Source of the DNA: Methyloceanibacter sp.
GTDB lineage: Bacteria; Pseudomonadota; Alphaproteobacteria; Rhizobiales; Methyloligellaceae
Reading direction: 5' to 3'
Assembly: GCA_022865725.1 (NCBI GenBank)
Contig: JALHTP010000299.1
Coordinates: 1 to 5,546 of the forward strand
DNA length: 5,546 bases
The translations under genes and the position numbers were made by a program. Below, one piece after another: positions 1 to 4,658 of this stretch. Below the pieces are notes generated by a model, which had not been told where the DNA came from, did no database searches, and saw only the letters and a program-made list of their open reading frames with translations. Position 1 is the first letter of the stretch; each line of letters opens with the position of its first letter.

Positions 1-1544
1 CGGTCCTTCAGCGTCTTGTCGAGCGCCTGCGCGCCCTGGCCGACAGCGACCGTCAGCGCGTCGGTCCGCTGTTTCAAGGTGTTGTCGAGCAACACGGCGC
101 CCTGAGAGAGCAGGGCGGTGAAGCCCTCGGTGCGGGTCTTCAACGTCTTGTCGAGACCCTCGGTGTTCTGGGTGATGGAGATCGCGAACGCGTCGGTGCG
201 GTCCTTCAGCGTCTTGTCGAGCAGGATCGCGCCCTGGGCGACGGAGGTCTCCAGTCCCTTGATGCGCGTCGCGATCGAGGACTGCAGCGCCTCGGTGCGC
301 TCCTTCATGGTCTTGTCCAGCGCGGTGGTCCGCTGCACCACCACGCTCTCGAGCGCGGCAAGGTTCTGGGTCGCCCCTTCGATCACCTGGGTCAGGCGCC
401 CTTGCTCCTTGCTCAGGCGGTCGAGCAGGCCAGGCACGGCCTCGGCGACCCGGTTCTGCGCCTTGTGCACCTGCTCGGCGGCTTCGCTCGACCGGGCGAC
501 GAGCAGCTCGGTGAGCTGAACCCCGCGCTCGGCAAGCTTCTTGTCGATCGAGCTTGAGGCGTTGGAGATGTCGCGCGCCACCTGGGCGCCGACGCCCTTC
601 AAGGCGTCGCTGACTCTCTGGCTGTTATTGGCAAGCGCCTCGCGCTCGGTGGCGAGCTCGCCGATCAGGCCCCTGACGCGGATCTCGTTCTCGCCATAGG
701 ACCGCTCGAGCGCCGCGACCTCGCTATGCACCATGGCTTCGAGCTCGCTCGCCCGTCCGATGGCGCGCGAGATGGCGTCGTTCATCGCCGCGACCTGGCG
801 CCTGATGGTCTGGCCGACCGAAGCGACCGACTGCTCGGCCAGCTTGTCGGGCTCGGCGAGCCTGACCGCGACCTCGGTCATGGCCGAGGCCATGAGGCGG
901 AGCTCCTGGGCGCGCCAGACGAGGAGCGCCAGGAACCAGAAGATGACGATGGGAACGAGGATGGCGACGGCCGCGGTGAGCGCCGAGGCGCTGCCGAGCA
1001 TGCCCGACATCCCGGAGGAGGCGACCTGCGCCGAGATCAGCCCGAAGGCGAAGAAGCCGCCGACGATGAACCAGAGGGCGGAAGCGCCGAGCGCCATCAG
1101 GAAGGGCGTCCGCGACGGCCTTTGCTGAAGGGCGAAGATCAGCCCGCCGATCGAGGGAAGATCGTCATTGGCGGGCGTGGCAAGGCGGCGTGGCGGGGGC
1201 GGGCCCGCCGGGCGCCGGGTGCGGACGAATTGCCGCGGCGGAGGGGTAGCGCCTGGGCCGGCGGCCTCGGCAAACTCCAAGGGCGGCTTCGCCGCCATCT
1301 CCTCCTGAGGCTTCGGCTGTTGAGGCTTCGGCGGCTCCTCGCGTTTCGGCTCGCCACCCTCGCGCTTGCGCTGCTCGGCCTTGAGCCGCTCCGCCAAAGA
1401 GGTTCGCTTCGGAAGATCGAGGCCGCGCTCAAGACCATCGCCCGGCTTTTCATCTCGTTGCCGGGTTAACGCGTCTAGCGGCTTTTGCGTTTGATCCTTA
1501 GCCCCTGCGCCCGTAGTTCCAGACTTCGCTTGCTCTTGCGCCAT
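1..1544 (-). CDS. Large membrane-anchored coiled-coil repeat protein (N-terminal 514 residues; runs off left edge)
   Basis: Function unknown. The frame is open from ATG at 1544 to the window edge with no stop. Residues 1-145 are hydrophilic and rich in Pro, Lys and Glu (PPKPQQPKPQ near 71-80; a Pro-rich stretch near 112-120). Two hydrophobic segments follow, about 147-172 (ALWFIVGGFFAFGLI) and 188-210 (AVAILVPIVIFWFLALLVW), joined by a short uncharged loop. Basic residues flank the outer ends, so by the positive-inside rule both termini should be cytoplasmic. From about 211 the chain is Ala/Glu/Gln/Arg-rich, nearly free of Pro and Cys, and looks like continuous amphipathic helix. From about 409 it becomes regular repeats around LDKTLKDRTDAF, spaced 33, 22, 22 and 22 residues. 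This pattern resembles apolipoprotein A/E-like or kinesin-like hypothetical proteins of Rhizobiales, which I recall as very long. A membrane-tethered scaffold is plausible but inferred. The start is supported by a good ribosome binding site at 1551-1556. Confidence 0.88.
   Translation of the reverse strand, partial: MAQEQAKSGTTGAGAKDQTQKPLDALTRQRDEKPGDGLERGLDLPKRTSLAERLKAEQRKREGGEPKREEPPKPQQPKPQEEMAAKPPLEFAEAAGPGATPPPRQFVRTRRPAGPPPPRRLATPANDDLPSIGGLIFALQQRPSRTPFLMALGASALWFIVGGFFAFGLISAQVASSGMSGMLGSASALTAAVAILVPIVIFWFLALLVWRAQELRLMASAMTEVAVRLAEPDKLAEQSVASVGQTIRRQVAAMNDAISRAIGRASELEAMVHSEVAALERSYGENEIRVRGLIGELATEREALANNSQRVSDALKGVGAQVARDISNASSSIDKKLAERGVQLTELLVARSSEAAEQVHKAQNRVAEAVPGLLDRLSKEQGRLTQVIEGATQNLAALESVVVQRTTALDKTMKERTEALQSSIATRIKGLETSVAQGAILLDKTLKDRTDAFAISITQNTEGLDKTLKTRTEGFTALLSQGAVLLDNTLKQRTDALTVAVGQGAQALDKTLKD
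3..221 (-). repeat. 66-bp in-frame tandem repeats encoding 22-residue helical units
   Basis: A segment encoding LDKTLKDR or a variant recurs with matching ends at 23, 89, 155 and 221, exactly 66 bp apart. The copy ending at 23 and the one ending at 221 are identical over 21 bp. A more diverged copy (LDKTMKER) ends at 320, 99 bp further on. The steps of 22 and 33 residues are multiples of 11, the hendecad period of right-handed or straight helical bundles and of apolipoprotein-type helices. The array reaches the window edge and probably continues beyond it. The conserved positions are at protein level (Leu, Asp, Thr, Arg, Thr), so this is a protein repeat that has been partly homogenised at DNA level. 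Confidence 0.9.
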
Positions 1545-1550
1545 AACGCG

Positions 1551-1556
1551 TTCCTC
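1551..1556 (-). promoter_or_regulatory. Shine-Dalgarno site of the coiled-coil gene
   Basis: The minus strand reads GAGGAA six nucleotides before the ATG at 1544. Together with the absence of a better upstream in-frame start, this fixes the start of the coiled-coil protein. Confidence 0.7.
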
Positions 1557-1709
1557 GCAACCGACGAAAACTTATGAGAGAATTTGCGCGCCTTGCTACT
1601 CGATACCCGCCAGCAGCGGCGCGAAGCGTCATAACGGGACGGCCCTCATCCCCGGACCAAAAACCTATCCGGAAGAGCCCCCGACGCATTTCCCCCTCTC
1701 CCTTCATCG

Positions 1710-1724
1710 TTAACGAATTTTTAG
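1710..1724 (+). promoter_or_regulatory. CtrA-like site (TTAA-N7-TTAG)
   Basis: TTAACGAATTTTTAG matches the alphaproteobacterial CtrA consensus TTAA-N7-TTAA with one mismatch in the second half. It lies in the AT-rich core of the divergent region, about 165 bp from the coiled-coil start and 250 bp from the HPt start. CtrA control is inference; such a motif can occur by chance in AT-rich DNA. Confidence 0.35.
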
Positions 1725-1749
1725 GGCTAAAAAAAGTTTAATCGGCTTC

Positions 1750-1767
1750 TATGGTTTACGCGCCATA
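1750..1767. promoter_or_regulatory. Operator-like dyad TATGG-N8-CCATA
   Basis: The sequence TATGGTTTACGCGCCATA is a perfect 5-bp inverted repeat around an 8-bp spacer. It lies in the divergent intergenic region, just upstream of the TAATAT at 1774. The geometry suits a dimeric helix-turn-helix regulator, but the arms are short and no regulator gene is nearby. Confidence 0.25.
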
Positions 1768-1926
1768 AGGCTTTAATATTGCTTACAGATTCTGCTGCCT
1801 CAAGGGCGCGAATCAGCTAAGAGGGAAAGCCTTGGTTGCAGGAAGGTAACACGGACCATCCGCTCAAAGCCGTCACACAATCGCCTCGCGTCCTCCGCAC
1901 TGCACGCAAAAAGCGTCCGCATAGCT

Positions 1927-1936
1927 CTGCTAGCAG
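1927..1936. promoter_or_regulatory. 10-bp perfect palindrome upstream of the HPt gene
   Basis: CTGCTAGCAG is a perfect palindrome ending 39 bp before the HPt start codon. It could be a small operator or the foot of a leader hairpin, but it may equally be chance. Confidence 0.18.
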
Positions 1937-1975
1937 CAAGGCGAGACCGGGAAACGACGAGGGAGATCGAGCCTC

Positions 1976-2371
1976 ATGGCAAGCGAATCGGCGGTTTGGG
2001 CTGAAGCTCGGCCGGCCGAGGAGGGGCGCAAAGTGTCCTCCAGGCCTGTCGATCTCGTGCATCTCTCCCGCTACACGCTCGGCGAGCGCGAGCTGGAGCG
2101 GGAGGTGCTTGAGCTCTTCTGCAGCCAATCCCTGATCTATATCGAGCGGCTTCGCCAAGCCCGGTCCGACAAGGACTGGAAGGACGCCGCCCACACGCTC
2201 AAAGGCTCGGCCTCGGCCATCGGCGCCTGGCGCGCCGCCGCGGCTGCCGAAAGCGCCGAAGCGCTGTCGGGCGAGGCCTTGTCGCAAGACAGGGCTCTGC
2301 GCCTCGGCGAGATCGAATCCTCGGTGCACGAGGCGAAGACCTATATCGGCGCGCTGCTCGAGGACCGCTGA
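1976..2371 (+). CDS. Stand-alone histidine phosphotransfer (HPt) domain protein
   Basis: This 131-residue protein should pass a phosphoryl group between a hybrid sensor kinase and a response regulator in a multistep phosphorelay in the cytoplasm. The HPt signature AAHTLKGSASAIGA lies at residues 71-84: His73 is the expected phosphoacceptor, with Lys76 and Gly77 in the conserved positions after it. The domain fills about residues 27-128, predicted as a mostly alpha-helical four-helix bundle. Residues 1-25 form a short, variable N-terminal extension. There is no kinase, receiver or output domain, so it is an isolated HPt module rather than a fragment of a hybrid kinase. Its length suits single-domain HPt proteins. 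A purine-rich GAGGGA at 1959-1964 lies 11 nt before the ATG, a little far but usable. No cognate kinase or regulator is visible. The ferredoxin gene begins 151 bp downstream; co-transcription is possible but unproven. Confidence 0.9.
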   Translation: MASESAVWAEARPAEEGRKVSSRPVDLVHLSRYTLGERELEREVLELFCSQSLIYIERLRQARSDKDWKDAAHTLKGSASAIGAWRAAAAAESAEALSGEALSQDRALRLGEIESSVHEAKTYIGALLEDR

Positions 2372-2442
2372 GGCGCCGCGAAGGCTCTGGAGTCTCAGTT
2401 TCAATTGCCCTATAGAGCACGGGCCGCGAGCGGGCACCCCTT

Positions 2443-2468
2443 CTCGCGCCTTCATTTTCGGGCGCGAG
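2443..2468. terminator. GC-rich hairpin between the HPt and ferredoxin genes (possible terminator or leader structure)
   Basis: CTCGCGCC at 2443-2450 pairs perfectly with GGCGCGAG at 2461-2468 around a 10-nt, T-rich loop. No run of T follows on either strand, so it is not a textbook intrinsic terminator. It lies 71 bp after the HPt stop and 54 bp before the ferredoxin start, so it could end or attenuate the HPt transcript, or structure the ferredoxin leader. The rest of the 2372-2522 spacer shows nothing else recognisable. Confidence 0.4.
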
Positions 2469-2522
2469 CCTTCCCCGCTGCCCGGTCCCCAAGATCGGAC
2501 GACACCGAAGTTCGCCAATGTC

Positions 2523-2843
2523 ATGGCCACGATCACCTTTATTCAGAAAGACGGGACGAAATGCGTTGTCGAGGCTGAACCCGGCATGACGGTGATGGAG
2601 GCCGCGGTGAAGAATTCGATCCCCGGCATCGCCGCCGAATGCGGCGGCGCCTGCGCCTGCGCGACCTGCCATGTCTATGTGGATGATGCGTGGCGCGAAG
2701 CGACGGGATCTCCGCAGCAGATGGAGGAGGACATGCTCGATTTCGCGTTCGACATCAGGCCGTCGAGCCGGCTCTCCTGTCAGATCAAGGTGACCGAAGG
2801 GCTCGATGGCCTCGTAGTCCGCATCCCCGACAAGCAATTCTGA
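2523..2843 (+). CDS. Adrenodoxin-type [2Fe-2S] ferredoxin
   Basis: A 106-residue soluble cytoplasmic electron carrier. Four cluster ligands are visible as Cys40-x5-Cys46-x2-Cys49-x36-Cys86, the adrenodoxin/ISC/P450-partner pattern rather than the plant type. The motif CGGACACATCHVYV (40-53) and the end SRLSCQIKV...LDGLVVRIPDKQF are very like Rhodobacter capsulatus ferredoxin VI (FdxE) and the palustrisredoxins as I remember them. An acidic helix near 66-77 (QMEEDMLDFAFD) matches the surface used by adrenodoxins to dock on reductase and acceptor. Length is normal and no key residue is missing. Cys44 is an extra cysteine inside the loop, common in this subgroup. The ATG at 2523 gives the family's usual N-terminus (MATITFI), though its Shine-Dalgarno is weak; the ATG at 2518 is out of frame. 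The reductase gene follows after 8 nt. Likely roles are Fe-S cluster assembly or feeding an oxygenase; the acceptor is not shown here. Confidence 0.95.
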   Translation: MATITFIQKDGTKCVVEAEPGMTVMEAAVKNSIPGIAAECGGACACATCHVYVDDAWREATGSPQQMEEDMLDFAFDIRPSSRLSCQIKVTEGLDGLVVRIPDKQF

Positions 2844-2851
2844 GCCGCTCC

Positions 2852-3880
2852 ATGTCCGAGGACGTTATCAAGACAGACGCAATCATCGTCGGCGCCGGCC
2901 CGGTGGGGCTGTTTGCCGTATTCGAGCTCGGCCTCGTCGACATCAAATGCCACCTCATCGACATTCTCGATCGGCCGGGTGGTCAGTGCACCGAGCTCTA
3001 TCCCGAGAAGCCGATCTACGACGTTCCCGCCCTGACCGTCGTCACCGGCCAGGAGCTGACCGACAAGCTCATGGAGCAGATCAAGCCGTTCGGCCCGACC
3101 TTCCATTTCAATCAGCGGGTGGAGACGCTCGAACGGATCGACGGCGCCTTCAGGCTCAAGACCGATGCCGACACCGTGTTCGAGGCTAAGGTGGTGGTGA
3201 TCGCCGCGGGCGGAGGATCATTCACGCCGAAGCGCCCGCCGCTGCCTGGCATCGAGCACTATGAAGGAACTTCCGTCTTCTACTCGGTGCGCAAGATGGA
3301 GCATTTCCGGGGCCGCGACGTGCTCATCGTCGGCGGCGGCGATTCCGCGCTGGATTGGACCTTGAATTTGCAGCCCGTCGCCAAGTCGCTGACGCTGCTC
3401 CACCGCCGCTCCGAGTTCCGCGCCGCGCCCGCTTCGGTGCAGAAGATGCTGGCCCTTGTCGAGCGGGGCGACGTGAGCTTCAAGCTCGGTCAGGTGACCG
3501 AGCTGCACGGGGAGAAGGGCCAGCTGCGCTCGGTGACGGTGAAGGGGGCCGACGGCGCCACCTTCGAGCAGCCGACCGAGGTGATGCTTCCCTTTTTCGG
3601 CCTCACCATGAAGCTCGGGCCCGTTGCCGATTGGGGCCTCAATCTCGAAGAGAATTTGATCCCGGTCGACACCGCGAAGTTCGAGACGAGCGAAGCGCGC
3701 ATCTTCGCCGTTGGCGACATCAACACCTATCCGGGCAAGCTGAAGCTCATCCTGTCGGGCTTCCACGAGGCCGCGCTGATGGCGCAAGCGGCCCACAAAT
3801 ATGTCTATCCCGACAAGAAGCTGATCTTCCAATACACCACGTCGTCGTCGAGCCTGCAAAAGAAGCTCGGCGTGAAGTGA
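2852..3880 (+). CDS. Ferredoxin-NADP reductase, thioredoxin-reductase-like (YumC type, EC 1.18.1.2)
   Basis: A 342-residue FAD enzyme that moves electrons between NADPH and ferredoxin, most likely reducing the ferredoxin encoded just upstream. Visible in order: the FAD-binding GAGPVG at 14-19; RPGGQCTELYPEKPIYDVP near 41-59, typical of this family; the NAD(P)-binding GGGDSALDW at 161-169; HRR at 184-186, which in this family favours the NADP phosphate; and the second FAD contact FAVGDINTYPGK near 285-296. The CxxC redox pair of true thioredoxin reductases is absent from the NADPH domain. The C-terminal tail after about 325 (QYTTSSSS) is the extension that in these homodimeric reductases covers the flavin. 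Length fits the family (about 330-350). I chose the ATG at 2852 because the family starts just before the FAD motif. Longer in-frame starts run inside the ferredoxin gene and encode unrelated Arg-rich sequence. The 8-nt gap points to one transcript and possible translational coupling. Confidence 0.95.
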   Translation: MSEDVIKTDAIIVGAGPVGLFAVFELGLVDIKCHLIDILDRPGGQCTELYPEKPIYDVPALTVVTGQELTDKLMEQIKPFGPTFHFNQRVETLERIDGAFRLKTDADTVFEAKVVVIAAGGGSFTPKRPPLPGIEHYEGTSVFYSVRKMEHFRGRDVLIVGGGDSALDWTLNLQPVAKSLTLLHRRSEFRAAPASVQKMLALVERGDVSFKLGQVTELHGEKGQLRSVTVKGADGATFEQPTEVMLPFFGLTMKLGPVADWGLNLEENLIPVDTAKFETSEARIFAVGDINTYPGKLKLILSGFHEAALMAQAAHKYVYPDKKLIFQYTTSSSSLQKKLGVK

Positions 3881-3887
3881 TGGCTCC

Positions 3888-3906
3888 GGGTGGGTTTTTG
3901 CCACCC
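3888..3906 (+). terminator. Hairpin just after the reductase stop codon
   Basis: GGGTGG at 3888-3893 pairs with CCACCC at 3901-3906 across the loop GTTTTTG, starting 8 bp after the stop codon. The position fits transcription termination of the ferredoxin-reductase operon, but the T run is in the loop rather than after the stem, so it may act by protecting the 3' end or with Rho. Confidence 0.4.
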
Positions 3907-3931
3907 ACTCCATTGGTCGCCAAACAAACCT

Positions 3932-4014
3932 CCGTCATACCGGCGAAAGCCGGTATCCAGAGCCGCTGGTTCCGTGCCTGTTGCCCTGGATCCCGGCTTG
4001 CGCCGGGATAACGA
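3932..4014. repeat. Pair of inverted palindromic repeat units (REP/BIME-like)
   Basis: Two related hairpins face each other. The first has stem ATACCGGC (3937-3944), loop GAAA and stem GCCGGTAT (3949-3956). The second has stem ATCCCGGC (3990-3997), loop TTGC and stem GCCGGGAT (4002-4009). Unit 1 (3931-3960) and the reverse complement of unit 2 (3985-4014) agree at most positions, including GCCGG-ATCCAG at the inner end, so this is one repeat in inverted pair arrangement with a spacer of about 24 bp. It belongs to the widespread CGTCATnCCGGCG-AAGCCGG intergenic family. Such units often lie just after operons and commonly give rise to spurious peptide calls containing IPAKAGIQ. Differences in each stem are compensated on the other arm, so both hairpins remain perfect. 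Confidence 0.85.
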
Positions 4015-4142
4015 GTCCGCGGTGACTTATCCCCGCATAATTCCCGCCCTCCAATCCTCCGTTACACTGATCTCACCTCGTCCTTCTTGAGGGGCGCATC
4101 ATGAGGCGTCGTGAGGCGGGACGGGGTGCGGCGCCCGCGGGG

Positions 4143-4190
4143 CTCGTTCGCAAACGAGTCACTCGGGCGGCGCCGGAGCTCCGCCCGGGT
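4143..4190. repeat. Two adjacent GC-rich hairpins in the repeat mosaic
   Basis: CTCGTT (4143-4148) pairs with AACGAG (4153-4158) over the loop CGCA. Two bases later, ACTCGGGCGG (4161-4170) pairs with CCGCCCGGGT (4181-4190) over ten bases, with one G-T pair, around a 10-nt loop. Together they form nearly 50 bp of strongly self-complementary sequence with no gene around it. A dispersed intergenic repeat or the relic of a mobile element is the likeliest explanation; a structured RNA is possible. Confidence 0.5.
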
Positions 4191-4254
4191 CCATTACGAG
4201 GCCCTGCCAGGAGCTGGCTGACGACCGTAGGGTCTATTTCAAACGCGATCCGTC

Positions 4255-4273
4255 CCTCTCTCGCGGAGAGAGG
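4255..4273. repeat. Perfect 8-bp palindrome CCTCTCTC-GCG-GAGAGAGG
   Basis: An 8-bp perfect stem with a 3-nt loop. It resembles the common rhizobial intergenic palindrome of the type CCCTCTCCC-GC-GGGAGAGGG. A short A-rich stretch (AATAAAAAG, 4279-4287) follows on the plus strand, so no terminator T run is present for plus-strand transcription. Confidence 0.6.
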
Positions 4274-4355
4274 ATCAGAATAAAAAGAAGAGACGGGCCA
4301 GCGGGACACTTACGGCGAAAGCGCGGCCCGGCGTCGTCAAATCGCCGCTTCTGGC

Positions 4356-4394
4356 GCGCCGAGAGGCGCCCGCGCGATCCCCGCAAGGATCGCG
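4356..4394. repeat. Two consecutive hairpins in the repeat mosaic
   Basis: GCGCC (4356-4360) pairs with GGCGC (4365-4369) over a GAGA tetraloop, and CGCGATCC (4373-4380) pairs with GGATCGCG (4387-4394) over CCGCAA. The downstream stretch ACACCATAGGTTTGCGTCTTTCGGCGCGCC (about 4395-4424) reads like a dispersed intergenic sequence I recall from Bradyrhizobium-type genomes; this is memory and was not searched. Confidence 0.5.
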
Positions 4395-4426
4395 ACACCA
4401 TAGGTTTGCGTCTTTCGGCGCGCCAT

Positions 4427-4475
4427 CCCCTCATCGGCGAGGAGGGCCAAAGGCCCGTCTCGAAGGAGCGAGGGG
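4427..4475. repeat. Rhizobial-type imperfect palindromic element
   Basis: Outer arms CCCCTC (4427-4432) and GAGGGG (4470-4475) and inner arms GGGCC (4444-4448) and GGCCC (4452-4456) bracket an AAA loop. Between them lies CGTCTCGAAGGA, characteristic of the CCTCATCCTGAGGAG...CGTCTCGAAGGATGAGG palindrome family scattered between genes of Rhizobiales. This copy is diverged (CATCGGCGAGGAG instead of CATCCTGAGGAG), so it appears to be an old insertion. Confidence 0.75.
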
Positions 4476-4658
4476 CAAGTTACTCAACCCCCGGACGCCC
4501 CCCCGTCGCGGCAACGAGGAGTCATGTCTGCGCGTCTGCAAATCACTCCTCACTCTTTCCATGCGACTTGCGCGCGAAGCACGCGCTCGCCTGCTTGCCG
4601 CCGCTACCGCTATATGCGAAGCCTGACCCAGCGTTGCAGCGTGGGCGCGGCACAAATT

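Larger units (their letters stand above)
1545..1975. promoter_or_regulatory. Divergent intergenic regulatory region between the coiled-coil and HPt genes
   Basis: These 431 bp separate two divergent start codons and hold no convincing gene. The segment 1705-1800 is clearly richer in A and T than the rest of the window, as expected of a promoter region. It contains TAATAT at 1774-1779, a possible -10 element for the plus-strand gene, but I see no good -35 hexamer at the right distance. Both divergent promoters must lie here unless the genes are read from further away. Individual candidate sites are listed separately. Short reading frames across this stretch overlap the real genes and have no recognisable content. 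Confidence 0.5.
3881..4658. other. Long non-coding interval between the reductase operon and the SGNH-like gene
   Basis: About 780 bp without a credible gene. Short open frames exist on both strands, but they are rich in Arg, Pro and Ser, match no family I know, and coincide with the palindromic repeats. From left to right the interval holds the post-operon hairpin, the inverted repeat pair, a stretch without clear structure (4015-4140), the hairpin cluster at 4143-4394, and the palindromic element at 4427-4475. From 4476 to 4658 I see no further strong repeat; the promoter of the next gene should lie there, but no clear -35/-10 pair is visible. Confidence 0.65.

Noticed and set aside
3..221. 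Regular 66-bp spacing considered as a CRISPR array
   Set aside because: The repeat and spacer parts are all in one open frame, the intervening sequences are related to each other, and the period reflects a 22-residue protein repeat.
726..1469. 247-residue open frame on the plus strand
   Set aside because: It lies antisense to the coiled-coil gene, and its product is low-complexity Arg/Gly/Glu/Leu sequence. The minus frame has coherent membrane and helical features and a good ribosome binding site.
1788..1814. Two GANTC (CcrM methylation) sites near the HPt promoter
   Set aside because: Two such sites in 430 bp are close to chance expectation, so no regulatory meaning can be claimed.
1817..2536. 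239-residue open frame on the minus strand across the HPt gene
   Set aside because: It is antisense to a clear HPt domain with an intact active-site motif and shows no recognisable domain itself.
2518..2591. ATG five bases before the ferredoxin start
   Set aside because: It opens a different frame that stops after about 23 codons. An upstream overlapping start could in principle affect translation, but nothing supports it.
2690..2851. Upstream in-frame extension of the reductase by 54 residues
   Set aside because: The extension is the ferredoxin gene read in another frame and encodes Arg-rich sequence absent from the family.
3218..3913. 231-residue open frame on the minus strand across the reductase gene
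   Set aside because: It is a mirror frame of a well-conserved enzyme, as expected in GC-rich DNA, with no motif of its own.
4101..4309. Short open frames on both strands in the repeat mosaic considered as small genes or a transposase remnant
   Set aside because: They overlap the palindromes, lack ribosome binding sites and have no transposase motif; a dispersed repeat explains them better.
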